Positions 25,981 to 34,010 of a stretch of DNA of 64,000 nucleotides are shown in pieces. How positions within the stretch are numbered: the stretch's first letter is position 1; every line of letters starts with the position of its first letter. Where the stretch lies: the NCBI GenBank assembly GCA_965657645.1, contig CBFHOS010000008.1, positions 1 through 64,000 on the forward strand. Reading direction: 5' to 3'. This stretch comes from CBFHOS01 sp965657645. GTDB taxonomy: Bacteria > Pseudomonadota > Alphaproteobacteria > Puniceispirillales > Puniceispirillaceae. A program made the position numbers and the translations under genes. The notes beneath the pieces are model-generated. The model was not told where the DNA came from. It searched no databases and was given only the letters and a program-made list of their open reading frames with translations.

Positions 25981-26760
25981 CTATTTCACTGGCTCAGGAT
26001 AATCGCGCTCAAACACCCAATTCTCGGCGTCTGACTGATCCGGTGCAAATTCATAGCCACCTGCGCCAAAGCCCTTAATATCGTCGGCTTTGGTTAGGCG
26101 GTTCTGGATGATATAGCGCCCCATTGCGCCGCGTGCTTTTTTCGCAAAGAAACTCACAATTTTCGACTTGCCATCTTTGCGTTCTTTGAACACTGGCGTT
26201 ATCACCCCTAGATCCAAGGCGCCGCGATCAACGGCGCCAAAATATTCCTGTGACGCGCAATTGATCAAATGATCGGATTTGGTAACCGCCGCCTGCTCGT
26301 TCAAACTCGCCGCGATTTGTGCCCCCCAATAGGCATATAGATTGTTGCCCTTGCTGGTTTTCAATCGACTGCCCATCTCCAAGCGATAGGGCTCGATCAC
26401 ATCTAGCGGCCGCAACACGCCATAGAGACCAGATAGAATGCGCAGATGGTTTTGCGCCCATGCCATCTCATCGGCATCGAGCGTTGCCGCCTCTAACCCC
26501 TGATAAGTGTCACCAGCAAAGGCCAGAATTGCTGGCTTTGTTTCCTGTGCGCCAAAATTGGCAAAGCGCTCTACGTTGAGGCTGGCGAGCTTTTCGCTCA
26601 GATCCATCAGCTTTTGGATATCCGCCACGCCGAGCTTGGCCGCAACCCCAGCCAATTCCTGTGCGTGATCGCCATAGGCAGGACTTGTTGGGGTGATCGG
26701 GAAATCACCATCGATCGGTGTCATATCAAGTTTTTTGGCGGGTGAAACAACAACCAGCAT
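25981..26760 (-). CDS. yaaA: YaaA peroxide-stress response protein
   Basis: A 259-residue DUF328/UPF0246 protein that binds DNA and limits intracellular iron and oxidative DNA damage in E. coli. Characteristic segments are VVVSPAKKLD at the start, FAGDTYQGLEA, LRILSGLYGVLRPLDVIEPYRLEMG, LINCASQEYFGAVD and KKARGAMGRYIIQNRL. The ATG at 26760 follows GGAGG five bases away; an ATG four codons upstream has no such site. It converges on the aminotransferase gene with 10 bp between them. Confidence 0.93.
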   Translation of the reverse strand: MLVVVSPAKKLDMTPIDGDFPITPTSPAYGDHAQELAGVAAKLGVADIQKLMDLSEKLASLNVERFANFGAQETKPAILAFAGDTYQGLEAATLDADEMAWAQNHLRILSGLYGVLRPLDVIEPYRLEMGSRLKTSKGNNLYAYWGAQIAASLNEQAAVTKSDHLINCASQEYFGAVDRGALDLGVITPVFKERKDGKSKIVSFFAKKARGAMGRYIIQNRLTKADDIKGFGAGGYEFAPDQSDAENWVFERDYPEPVK

Positions 26761-26922
26761 GTAAGCCTCCATTTAGAACAAGTCTAATGTAGGAGCTCAA
26801 TCACGCTAGGTCTAGAAACCAATGGGAAAATTTTGTCGCATGCGCGGCAAACGAGCCGAGTATATTGCTAAATTGGCCAGAAATGACGGCGTGGCGGTAC
26901 TGTTATGCAGATCCCAAACAGC

Positions 26923-26952
26923 AAAAAGCCAGACATTTTCATGCCTGGCTTT
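26923..26952 (-). terminator. Rho-independent terminator of the cold-shock gene
   Basis: An 8-bp stem AAAGCCAG/CTGGCTTT (26925-26932 and 26945-26952) with a 12-nt loop, followed on the minus strand by five T residues. Between it and the cold-shock stop codon a second hairpin, TAGCGC/GCGCTA (26962-26967 and 26975-26980), may protect the 3' end. Confidence 0.82.
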
Positions 26953-26997
26953 CGTAACTGTTAGCGCTTATGCAGCGCTAGCAAACCGTTAAAGCGA

Positions 26998-27210
26998 CTA
27001 AAGCGCCTTTAGGTTAACAGCTGATGTCTTACCGTTCTGACCTTTTTCAAGCTCATAAGAAACAGCCTGACCTTCGCCAAGACCGTCCATACCTGAACCC
27101 TGAACAGCAGTGATGTGTACAAATACGTCCTGTGTTCCGTCTTCCGGCTCAATAAAACCAAAACCTTTTTGTGAATTAAACCACTTAACTTTTCCGTTAG
27201 CCATCTTCAT
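26998..27210 (-). CDS. Cold-shock domain protein
   Basis: A 70-residue single cold-shock domain (CspA type), an RNA chaperone that melts mRNA secondary structure. RNP1 appears as KGFGFIEP and RNP2 as DVFVHITAV; the N-terminal GKVKWFNSQ strand is standard. Two starts are possible: ATG at 27210 close behind AAAGGA, or ATG two codons later (MANGKVKW), which matches many homologues. A two-hairpin 3' end follows. The leader of about 140 bp upstream is AT-rich, as in cold-regulated csp genes, but cold induction is inference. Confidence 0.93.
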   Translation of the reverse strand: MKMANGKVKWFNSQKGFGFIEPEDGTQDVFVHITAVQGSGMDGLGEGQAVSYELEKGQNGKTSAVNLKAL

Positions 27211-27354
27211 ATTTCCTTTGTTTTGCCAACACTAGCAACCGCATCTAGGAAACCTAAAACCAGCTTATCGTATTAGACAATTATGTTATCTCCAAAATCG
27301 GAGATGTTGCAAAATACGGCCTTAATAACAATTAAGCAAATTTATTGTGCATAA

Positions 27355-27669
27355 TTGCTAAAAAAAACCGCCTTCTGCGGATTTCTAACACCATTACACC
27401 CTCCAGATAAAAACGCCAGCAAAAAAATACTCGGGCTATTTTCGGGTGTTGTTTTACTAGCGCTGGTCTTCTGGACAGTAATTTCGCCAGATTTTCTAAT
27501 GATATTGATAGAATACGGTAAAAAACCCGGACTGTTTTCTTATTATGCCACCGGCGTCTCCTGGTTCGGGGTAGCCCCACTTCTCATGTTGGTTACTTTA
27601 ATTTTTGTAGTGGGTTGGAGAGGTTTTGCCGACGTGTTTTGGGTCGACACAAAAGACCCAAAAGATTAG
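27355..27669 (+). CDS. Small two-helix membrane protein, unknown
   Basis: A 104-residue reading frame beginning with TTG (no in-frame ATG or GTG upstream). It encodes two clear hydrophobic helices (about residues 24-50 and 71-88) separated by EYGKKPGLFSYYATG, with a charged tail ending DTKDPKD. No family recognised. Composition of the helices and loop looks like a genuine inner-membrane protein, but the start has no Shine-Dalgarno and the true start may differ. A TTAA-N6-TTAA motif (27322-27335) ends 20 bp before it. Confidence 0.42.
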   Translation: MLKKTAFCGFLTPLHPPDKNASKKILGLFSGVVLLALVFWTVISPDFLMILIEYGKKPGLFSYYATGVSWFGVAPLLMLVTLIFVVGWRGFADVFWVDTKDPKD

Positions 27670-27676
27670 AATTTTT

Positions 27677-27697
27677 TAACATATAATCAATATGTTA
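27677..27697. repeat. Inverted repeat after the small membrane ORF
   Basis: TAACATAT and ATATGTTA form perfect 8-bp arms around AATCA. It lies 8 bp after the small ORF's stop. The T-run is on the wrong side for a plus-strand terminator, so it may be an operator or an mRNA 3' end structure. The rest of the gap up to the tRNA shows nothing recognisable. Confidence 0.4.
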
Positions 27698-27800
27698 AGT
27701 GCATATTGACTACTTTAGGGTCATCTGTTTAGGCTTTGACATACATCAATGCGCCCTTGCACAACGCAAGGTAACACTCAAAAATTCAAAAAAATGAAAA

Positions 27801-27892
27801 TGGCGGAGGGGAAGGGATTCGAACCCCCGAAAGGAATTTCTTCCTTTAACGATTTAGCAAACCGCCGCCTTCAGCCACTCGGCCACCCCTCC
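27801..27892 (-). tRNA. tRNA-Ser (anticodon GCT)
   Basis: A 92-nt class II tRNA read on the minus strand, CCA end encoded. Acceptor stem GGAGGGG/CCCCTCC with discriminator G; D arm TGGCCGAGTGG; anticodon loop TTTGCTAAA giving GCT (serine AGC/AGU codons); a long variable arm (AAAGGAA/TTCCTTT region); and T arm GGGGGTTCGAATCCC. All fit tRNA-Ser. It stands alone between the small membrane ORF and the lysR gene. Confidence 0.97.
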
Positions 27893-28134
27893 GCCGGGGT
27901 CTGCGGGCCGCCTGTAAACAGGGCCGGCGCGCATTCGTTCATACACGGCGTATGCTGGCTTTGTACTAGCTTTGAAAATCGTTGCTGTCAAACCGGAAAT
28001 ACGGCTTTTGGCGAAGAATTTATGCGATAATTTATGGTCATGTTCCGGATTACGATTGAAACAGGGGGCCCCAGCCCACATGTTATCAATACCGCCGGTT
28101 TTTGGTTCGGCGTGAATGTGAGAGGAACATCTAA

Positions 28135-29085
28135 ATGGACCAGCTAGCATCGATGCGTATTTTCGTTGCCGTGGCGCAGGAACGCTCGCTGGCAAAGGCC
28201 TCGCGCAATCTGGATTTGTCACCATCTGCTGTGTCCAAGCATATCGCCGCGCTGGAAAGCCGCCTTGGCGTCCAATTGCTGGCCCGCACCACACGCAAGG
28301 TTGCCCTCACCGAGGTTGGCGCGACCTATCTGGAAAAATGCCAGAAAATTCTGCATGACATTGATCTATCCGAAGACATCGTGCGCGGCGCGGCGGGCAG
28401 TGTTAAGGGCGTGTTGCGGATCGAATCCCCACCGGGGTTCGCGCACCGTCATATCGCCCCGCATTTACCCATATTCATGAACCAATATCCCCATGTGTCG
28501 ATCGAGCTAACCACCACCGACGTGTCGCATAATCTGGTTGAGAGCGGCCTTGATATCTCGATCAGGATGAAGCCGCTGAGTGATAGTGACGGGCTTGCCT
28601 ATACCGAGCTGGCGCCTAATCACCGGCAATTGGTCGCGTCAAAAGAGTATCTGGAGACGCATGGCACGCCAAAAACCCTATCCGATCTTGCCGACCATAA
28701 ACTGGTCACTCTGCGCCATACCAGCACCGGCAGTGACTGGCATTTCAAGGATGAACACGGGGTCATGAAAACCTTTAAGGCGCGCGGGGGCATGGTGCTG
28801 GATTCTGGCGATGCGATGTTGCGCGTGGTGCTTAACCATGGCGGCATTTCAATGTTACCGCGCTATGTGACCGGTCGGCATCTGCGCAATGGCAATTTAG
28901 TTGCTGTGCTCGATGATCTGGTCATGGAGGATTTCCCAATCCATGCCGTGACCGCCCCTACCCCGCATCAACAGCCAAAAATCGACAGCTTCTTAAAGTT
29001 TCTGTTAGAGGTCTATGGCACCGTTCCCTATTGGGAGGAGCGCGACGAGCCAATGGGCGACGCCGCCCGCCGCGCATCGCTATAG
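28135..29085 (+). CDS. LysR-family transcriptional regulator
   Basis: A 316-residue LysR-type regulator: winged HTH at residues 1-60 (SMRIFVAVAQERSLAKASRNLDLSPSAVSKHIAALESRLGVQLL in shortened form SLAKASRNL...SAVSKHIAALE), linker helix, then a periplasmic-binding-like effector domain (LTTTDVSHNLVESGLDISIRM, RGGMVLDSGDAMLRVVLNHGGI). The HTH-effector spacing and the ARTTRKVALTEVG wing match the CrgA/AaeR-like group. It has no divergent partner gene; the 242-bp gap upstream contains only the tRNA promoter region. Target and inducer unknown. It converges on gatB. Confidence 0.9.
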   Translation: MDQLASMRIFVAVAQERSLAKASRNLDLSPSAVSKHIAALESRLGVQLLARTTRKVALTEVGATYLEKCQKILHDIDLSEDIVRGAAGSVKGVLRIESPPGFAHRHIAPHLPIFMNQYPHVSIELTTTDVSHNLVESGLDISIRMKPLSDSDGLAYTELAPNHRQLVASKEYLETHGTPKTLSDLADHKLVTLRHTSTGSDWHFKDEHGVMKTFKARGGMVLDSGDAMLRVVLNHGGISMLPRYVTGRHLRNGNLVAVLDDLVMEDFPIHAVTAPTPHQQPKIDSFLKFLLEVYGTVPYWEERDEPMGDAARRASL

Positions 29086-29127
29086 CCCGTCACAACACCG
29101 CGTGAAGATTTATCGATTGAATAGCCG

Positions 29128-30582
29128 TTAGCCGTCCAGCTTGGCCCGCAACACCTGATTGACCATGCCCGGATTGGCCTGTCCACCAGATTGCTTCATT
29201 ACCTGACCGACGAAAAAGCCAAACAGCTTGTCCTTACCGCCGCGATATTCCTCAACCTTATCCGGATTGGCCGCCATGACACCGTCAATCAACGCCTCAA
29301 TAGCACCGGAGTCTGATACTTGCTTTAGACCTTTTGCCTCAACAATATCAGCGGCCTCACCGCCATTTTCGAACATCTCGGCAAAGACTTCCTTGGCGAT
29401 CTTGCCGGAAATGACGCCTTCGCTGATCAAATCAACCAACCGGCCCAACGCTTCAGGGCTAACCGGACTAGTGGCAAGCGATAGATCGGCCTTGTTAAGC
29501 GCACCAAACAGCTCGACAGTCATCCAGTTCGCAACCAATTTACGATCCCTACCGTCACTGGCGGCCTCGTAAAAAATCGCGGTTTCGCGTTCCTCGGTAA
29601 TCACCGCCGCATCATAAGGAGACAGACCATATTCACCCATCAAGCGGGCCTTAATCTGGTCCGGCAATTCGGGCAAAGCCGCGGCGAGTTCATCGACTTC
29701 TGATTGCGGGATAACCAACGGCAATAGATCCGGATCAGGGAAATACCGGTAATCATGCGCATCCTCTTTCGAGCGCATGGTACGGGTCGATCCTGTGCTG
29801 GTATCAAACAGCCGTGTTTCTTGATCAACCTCGCCACCATCTTCGATCAACTCGATCTGGCGCGCCACTTCATGGTCAATGGCCTGCTGAATGAAACGCA
29901 ATGAATTCAGATTCTTGGTTTCCGTTCTTGTACCAAGCTCTTCACCGGGGCGGCGCACAGACACATTCACATCGGCGCGCATTGATCCCTCTTCCATATT
30001 GCCATCACAGGTCCCAAGATAGCGCAGAATAGACCGTAGCTTTTTGACATAGGCAGCAGCCTCAGCGGCAGAGCGCATATCAGGCCGAGAGACAATTTCC
30101 ATCAATGCAACACCGGTCCGGTTCAGATCGATATAACTCTTGCTTGGGTGCTGATCATGCATTGATTTGCCGGCATCCTGTTCAAGGTGCAGACGCTCGA
30201 TACCGATGTCGCGGGTGGTGCCATCTGCCATATCAATACGGAGCACGCCCTCGCCGACAATCGGCTGTTTGAACTGGCTGATCTGATAGCCTTGCGGTAG
30301 ATCCGCATAGAAATAGTTTTTCCGGTCAAACACGCTAACCAGATTGATTTCCGCGTTTAACCCAAGGCCAGTGCGAACCGCTTGGCGCACACATTCATGA
30401 TTGATCACCGGCAACATTCCGGGCATCGCCGCATCAACCAGCGACACATTGCTATTCGGATCGGCGCCAAACTTTGTCGGCGCACCTGAAAACAGCTTGG
30501 CATTTGAGGTCACCTGCGCATGCACCTCTAGCCCGATCACAACTTCCCACTCACCAGTGCGACCTGTCACAAGATTGCTCAT
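29128..30582 (-). CDS. gatB: Aspartyl/glutamyl-tRNA amidotransferase subunit B
   Basis: Tail of the GatCAB amidotransferase, which converts Glu-tRNA(Gln) and Asp-tRNA(Asn) to the correctly charged forms; this subunit binds tRNA and phosphorylates the acyl group. 484 residues with WEVVIGLEVHAQV, KLFSGAPTKFG, YADLPQGYQISQF, SYIDLNRTGVALMEIVSRPD and the C-terminal YqeY-like helical domain (GKIAKEVFAEM). Its ATG overlaps the gatA stop by four bases (ATGA). The order gatC-gatA-gatB is an operon. Confidence 0.97.
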   Translation of the reverse strand: MSNLVTGRTGEWEVVIGLEVHAQVTSNAKLFSGAPTKFGADPNSNVSLVDAAMPGMLPVINHECVRQAVRTGLGLNAEINLVSVFDRKNYFYADLPQGYQISQFKQPIVGEGVLRIDMADGTTRDIGIERLHLEQDAGKSMHDQHPSKSYIDLNRTGVALMEIVSRPDMRSAAEAAAYVKKLRSILRYLGTCDGNMEEGSMRADVNVSVRRPGEELGTRTETKNLNSLRFIQQAIDHEVARQIELIEDGGEVDQETRLFDTSTGSTRTMRSKEDAHDYRYFPDPDLLPLVIPQSEVDELAAALPELPDQIKARLMGEYGLSPYDAAVITEERETAIFYEAASDGRDRKLVANWMTVELFGALNKADLSLATSPVSPEALGRLVDLISEGVISGKIAKEVFAEMFENGGEAADIVEAKGLKQVSDSGAIEALIDGVMAANPDKVEEYRGGKDKLFGFFVGQVMKQSGGQANPGMVNQVLRAKLDG

Positions 30583-32060
30583 GATGCCCCTCCTGCGCGC
30601 AATGCCGGTACGGCTGAAAAGCCTGCGGCATCTTCCAAAACCTGACCAACCGAATACAGCGTGGCCTCATCAAACGGGCGGCCAAGAACCTGTAGGCCCA
30701 ATGGCAATCCATCCTGGTTAACGCCGGCCGGAACCGCCATGCCCGGAATACCGGCAAGGTTAGCCGTAACGGTAAACACGTCATTAAGGTAATTTGTCAC
30801 CGGATCGTCAACCTTACGCCCAACGGCAAATGCCGCGGATGGTGTGGCTGGCGTTAAAATCGCGTCAACCTTGCCAAAAGCGGCGTCAAAATCATCACGG
30901 ATCAAGCGGCGCACACGTTGTGCCTTGAGATAATACGCATCGTAATAACCAGCCGATAGAACATAGGTGCCGATCATAATACGGCGCTGTACTTCGTCGC
31001 CAAAACCGGCGGCTCTGGTTGCGCCATACATCTCGTCAAGCGTATCCGCCTCAACGCGCTGGCCATAGCGAACCCCATCATAGCGGGCAAGATTGGACGA
31101 TGCCTCGGCCGGGGCGATGATGTAATAGGCTGGCAATGCATATTTTGTGTGCGGCAGAGAAATCTCAACAAGCTCTGCACCAGCCGCTTTCAGCCATTCC
31201 TGCCCCTGTTCCCACAAACGCACGACATCGCTGTCCATACCATCCATCACATATTCGGACGGCACGCCGATCTTAAGACCTTTGACACCCTTGCCAACGG
31301 CGCCTGATAGATCCTGCAATGGGGTTTGCGCGGAGGTTGAATCCTTCGCGTCATAGCTCGCCATAGCTTCCATCATTAGCGCGTTATCGGCTACTGTTCT
31401 GGTGAACGGTCCAGCCTGATCCAGCGAGCTGGCAAAGGCAACAATGCCCCAACGCGAACAACGACCATAGGTAGGCTTCATCCCGACAACACCGCAAAAG
31501 GCGGCTGGCTGGCGAATAGATCCACCAGTATCCGTGCCGGTTGCCAGCAATGCCGAACGGGCGGCGATTGCCGAGGCTGAGCCACCTGATGATCCACCCG
31601 GCACCAAATTAACACCATCGGCCGCCTGATGCGGATTAATCGCCGGGCCATAGGCACTGGTTTCATTGGCCGAACCCATAGCAAACTCGTCACAATTCAA
31701 TTTGCCGAGCATAACGCCACCTTCACGCCAAAGATTGGCCGTAACGGTGCTCTCATAAGGTGGGGTAAATCCGTTCAGAATGTTTGAACAGGCGGTACTG
31801 GCAACGCCTTTGGTACAGAACAGATCTTTAACACCGACCGGCAAGCCTTCGATAAGGCCGCCCTCGCCAGCGCCAATCCGCGCATCAGACGCTGCCGCCA
31901 TTTCCAGCGCCTTGTCAGCGGTAACTGCAACATAATTGTTCAATCCAGCGGTTTCTTCGATTGCACCAAGATAGGCTGTGGTCAGCTCAACCGACGAGAT
32001 TTCCTTGCTATCCAGCGCCGCGCGCGCCTCGGTAGCAGACAGGGAGAGATAATCAGTCAT
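30579..32060 (-). CDS. gatA: Aspartyl/glutamyl-tRNA amidotransferase subunit A
   Basis: Amidase subunit that releases ammonia from glutamine for GatB. 493 residues with the amidase-signature triad Lys78 (LPVGVKDLF), Ser157 (VPGGSSGGSASA) and Ser181 (GTDTGGSIRQPAAFCG). The ATG overlaps the gatC stop by one base (TAATG). Presence of the full set implies that Gln- and/or Asn-tRNA is made indirectly, usual in alphaproteobacteria. Confidence 0.97.
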   Translation of the reverse strand: MTDYLSLSATEARAALDSKEISSVELTTAYLGAIEETAGLNNYVAVTADKALEMAAASDARIGAGEGGLIEGLPVGVKDLFCTKGVASTACSNILNGFTPPYESTVTANLWREGGVMLGKLNCDEFAMGSANETSAYGPAINPHQAADGVNLVPGGSSGGSASAIAARSALLATGTDTGGSIRQPAAFCGVVGMKPTYGRCSRWGIVAFASSLDQAGPFTRTVADNALMMEAMASYDAKDSTSAQTPLQDLSGAVGKGVKGLKIGVPSEYVMDGMDSDVVRLWEQGQEWLKAAGAELVEISLPHTKYALPAYYIIAPAEASSNLARYDGVRYGQRVEADTLDEMYGATRAAGFGDEVQRRIMIGTYVLSAGYYDAYYLKAQRVRRLIRDDFDAAFGKVDAILTPATPSAAFAVGRKVDDPVTNYLNDVFTVTANLAGIPGMAVPAGVNQDGLPLGLQVLGRPFDEATLYSVGQVLEDAAGFSAVPALRAGGAS

Positions 32061-32347
32061 TATTCAACCACCTTCGGCACAACAAAAAATCCACCGGCAG
32101 TCTCCGGTACATTCGCCAGAATATCATCGATATAATCACCATCGGTGACGACATCTTCGCGCAATGGCAGGGCATGACCGGTAACGCTAGCCAATGGCTC
32201 AACATTGTCGGTGTTTACCTCGTTCAATTCGGCGATCCAATCCAAAATGCCATTCAACTCGCTAGCGACTGCTTCTTGCCGGTCTTCGGCGACATGCAAT
32301 CGTGCTAAACGAGCGATTTTGGCAACTGTGCTCTTGTCAACTGACAT
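32060..32347 (-). CDS. gatC: Aspartyl/glutamyl-tRNA amidotransferase subunit C
   Basis: The 95-residue stabilising subunit that wraps between GatA and GatB. It shows the standard SVDKSTVAKIARLARLHV N-terminus, LNGILDWIAELNEVNTDNVEPLASVTGHALPLR in part (ILDWIAELNEV, NVEPLASV) and DDILANVPETAGGFFVVPKVVE ending. The ATG at 32347 is chosen since the family starts here; an upstream start would add 15 non-conserved residues. It is divergent from ruvX with about 57 bp between starts. Confidence 0.95.
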   Translation of the reverse strand: MSVDKSTVAKIARLARLHVAEDRQEAVASELNGILDWIAELNEVNTDNVEPLASVTGHALPLREDVVTDGDYIDDILANVPETAGGFFVVPKVVE

Positions 32348-32404
32348 ATCACTGTGCTTTTTGCTGTTACATACAATTAATGAAGAGAGCAATTATCACT
32401 CGAC

Positions 32405-32881
32405 ATGGCGATCTGCAAGCTTAACGATGTAAAACACGCAATTTCTAGCGGTCAAAGACTGCTTGGACTGGATATTGGCAAGAAAACCATTGGTCTTGCC
32501 CTTTCTGACACAAGCCTGACAATTGCGTCCCCCGTAAAAATCCTATGGCGGAACAAGTTTACCGCCGATGTGCATGAGCTATTCGCGTTTGTTGATGAAC
32601 AGGACATTGGCGCCATGGTCCTTGGCTGGCCCGCAAATATGGATGGTAGTGCTGGCCCACGTTGCGACTCTGTACGTGATTTTGCCCATGCAATGATGCG
32701 GATACGCGATATCCCAGTCGTTTTTCAAGACGAGCGCCTGTCCACAAGCGCGGTCGAATCGGCAATGGTGTCGGCCGACATGACAAGAGCCAAACGCGCT
32801 GAGCGCCGTGATGCCCTTGCGGCGGTCTGGATATTGCAATCGGCGCTTGATCGTCTCCATGACGATGTAATCGTCAATTAG
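32405..32881 (+). CDS. ruvX: YqgF/RuvX-family RNase H-fold nuclease
   Basis: A 158-residue RNase H-like protein (putative Holliday-junction resolvase; also linked to 16S rRNA 5' maturation). The conserved acidic positions appear in LLGLDIGKKTIGLALSD, VFQDERLST and the ERRDALAAVWILQ ending. About 15 extra residues precede the core. The last codons (DDVIVN) and stop lie inside the first copy of a 29-bp tandem repeat, so the 3' end has been duplicated twice downstream. Confidence 0.9.
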   Translation: MAICKLNDVKHAISSGQRLLGLDIGKKTIGLALSDTSLTIASPVKILWRNKFTADVHELFAFVDEQDIGAMVLGWPANMDGSAGPRCDSVRDFAHAMMRIRDIPVVFQDERLSTSAVESAMVSADMTRAKRAERRDALAAVWILQSALDRLHDDVIVN

Positions 32882-32938
32882 ACCCAGCGGACGATGTAAT
32901 CGTCAATTAGACCTAGCGGACGATGTAATCGTCAATTA
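32861..32938 (+). repeat. 29-bp tandem repeat, 2.7 copies, at the ruvX 3' end
   Basis: Copies start at 32861, 32890 and 32919. The first 20 bases (gacgatgtaatcgtcaatta) are identical in all three; copies one and two differ by one base over the full 29, and the third is cut short. Each unit contains GACGAT-GTA-ATCGTC, a 6-bp hairpin. Copy one encodes the last ruvX residues and its stop; the others are non-coding because 29 is not a multiple of three. They fill the gap before pyrB. Confidence 0.95.
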
Positions 32939-32981
32939 AGGCTAGACCAGAACCAAGCCTTTCAGATATAAGCTGTTATTC

Positions 32982-34010
32982 ATGATTGATAAGTCATCTA
33001 AAACTGTTGCTTCAACAGATACGAGCGCGGCCGTGGCACTCTCCAGCCGCCACCTCCTAGGCATTGAGGGCATGTCCCCTCTCGAAATCCGCGCTTTGTT
33101 AGATCGCGGCAACCATTTCGCCGATGCCATTCAAAACCAAGACAATGATTTTGCCGTGAGCGATGTTCTCAAAGGCAAGACCATCATTAATCTGTTTTAT
33201 GAAAATTCGACCCGCACACGGGTGTCATTTGAATTGGCGGCAAAGCGGCTCGGTGCATCGGTGCTGAATATTGCAGTGGCTGGTTCCTCGGTCAAAAAGG
33301 GTGAAACCCTGCTTGATACAGCAACAACGCTTAATGCCATGCATCCCGATATTTTGGTGATCCGGCATAATTGCTCTGGTGCCGCCCAGCTATTAAGCCA
33401 GCATGTCGATGCCGCGGTGATTAATGCGGGTGATGGCCGCCATGAACATCCGACACAAGCTTTGCTCGATGCACTAACGATCCGGCGCCGTATGGGCCAT
33501 ATTGAGGGCCTAAAAATAACCATCTGCGGTGATATCGCAAATAGCCGCGTCGCCAGATCTAATATCCAGCTGTTGGCATCATTGGGCGCAGAGGTTCGTT
33601 TGGTGTGTCCGGCGACACTCCTTCCGGCGGCGATTGACCAACTCGGCATTGATGTCTTTACCAATATGGAAGAAGGCATCTATGGGGCCGATATCGTGAT
33701 GATGCTCCGGCTCCAGACAGAACGCATGGCCGGCACAGAAACCCCATCCCAGCGGGAATATTTCAACCTGTTCGGCCTCGATCAGGCAAAATTAATGCGG
33801 GCCGCACCTGAGGCGTTGATTATGCATCCAGGGCCAATGAACCGCGGTGTGGAAATCGACTCCGCCACCGCCGATGATGCCGATAAGAGCCTTATCCGTA
33901 CACAGGTCGAAATGGGTGTTGCCGCACGGATGGCCTGTCTTGAGGCCATTGCCAGCGGTATCGACAAGTCGCGTCACGCCAAGGCAGGTAAGAGCGGAGG
34001 CGCATCATGA
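32982..34010 (+). CDS. pyrB: Aspartate carbamoyltransferase catalytic subunit
   Basis: Second step of pyrimidine synthesis, carbamoyl phosphate plus aspartate to carbamoyl aspartate. 342 residues with the phosphate-binding STRTR (76-80), HNCSGAAQLL, GDGRHEHPTQALLDALT, the LKITICGDIANSRVARS loop and IMHPGPMNRGVE. The N-terminus carries about 25 extra, poorly conserved residues. pyrC overlaps its end by four bases. No pyrI regulatory gene is present, so it likely forms a complex with the adjacent PyrC-like protein, as in Pseudomonas. Confidence 0.96.
   Translation: MIDKSSKTVASTDTSAAVALSSRHLLGIEGMSPLEIRALLDRGNHFADAIQNQDNDFAVSDVLKGKTIINLFYENSTRTRVSFELAAKRLGASVLNIAVAGSSVKKGETLLDTATTLNAMHPDILVIRHNCSGAAQLLSQHVDAAVINAGDGRHEHPTQALLDALTIRRRMGHIEGLKITICGDIANSRVARSNIQLLASLGAEVRLVCPATLLPAAIDQLGIDVFTNMEEGIYGADIVMMLRLQTERMAGTETPSQREYFNLFGLDQAKLMRAAPEALIMHPGPMNRGVEIDSATADDADKSLIRTQVEMGVAARMACLEAIASGIDKSRHAKAGKSGGAS

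Noticed and set aside
26822..26992. 56-codon plus-strand reading frame between yaaA and the cold-shock gene
   Set aside because: It runs through both hairpins of the cold-shock terminator, has no ribosome binding site and encodes no recognisable protein.
32861..32938. Possible CRISPR array (29-bp repeats)
   Set aside because: Repeats are directly adjacent with no spacers, only three copies, and the first encodes the end of ruvX; no cas genes nearby.
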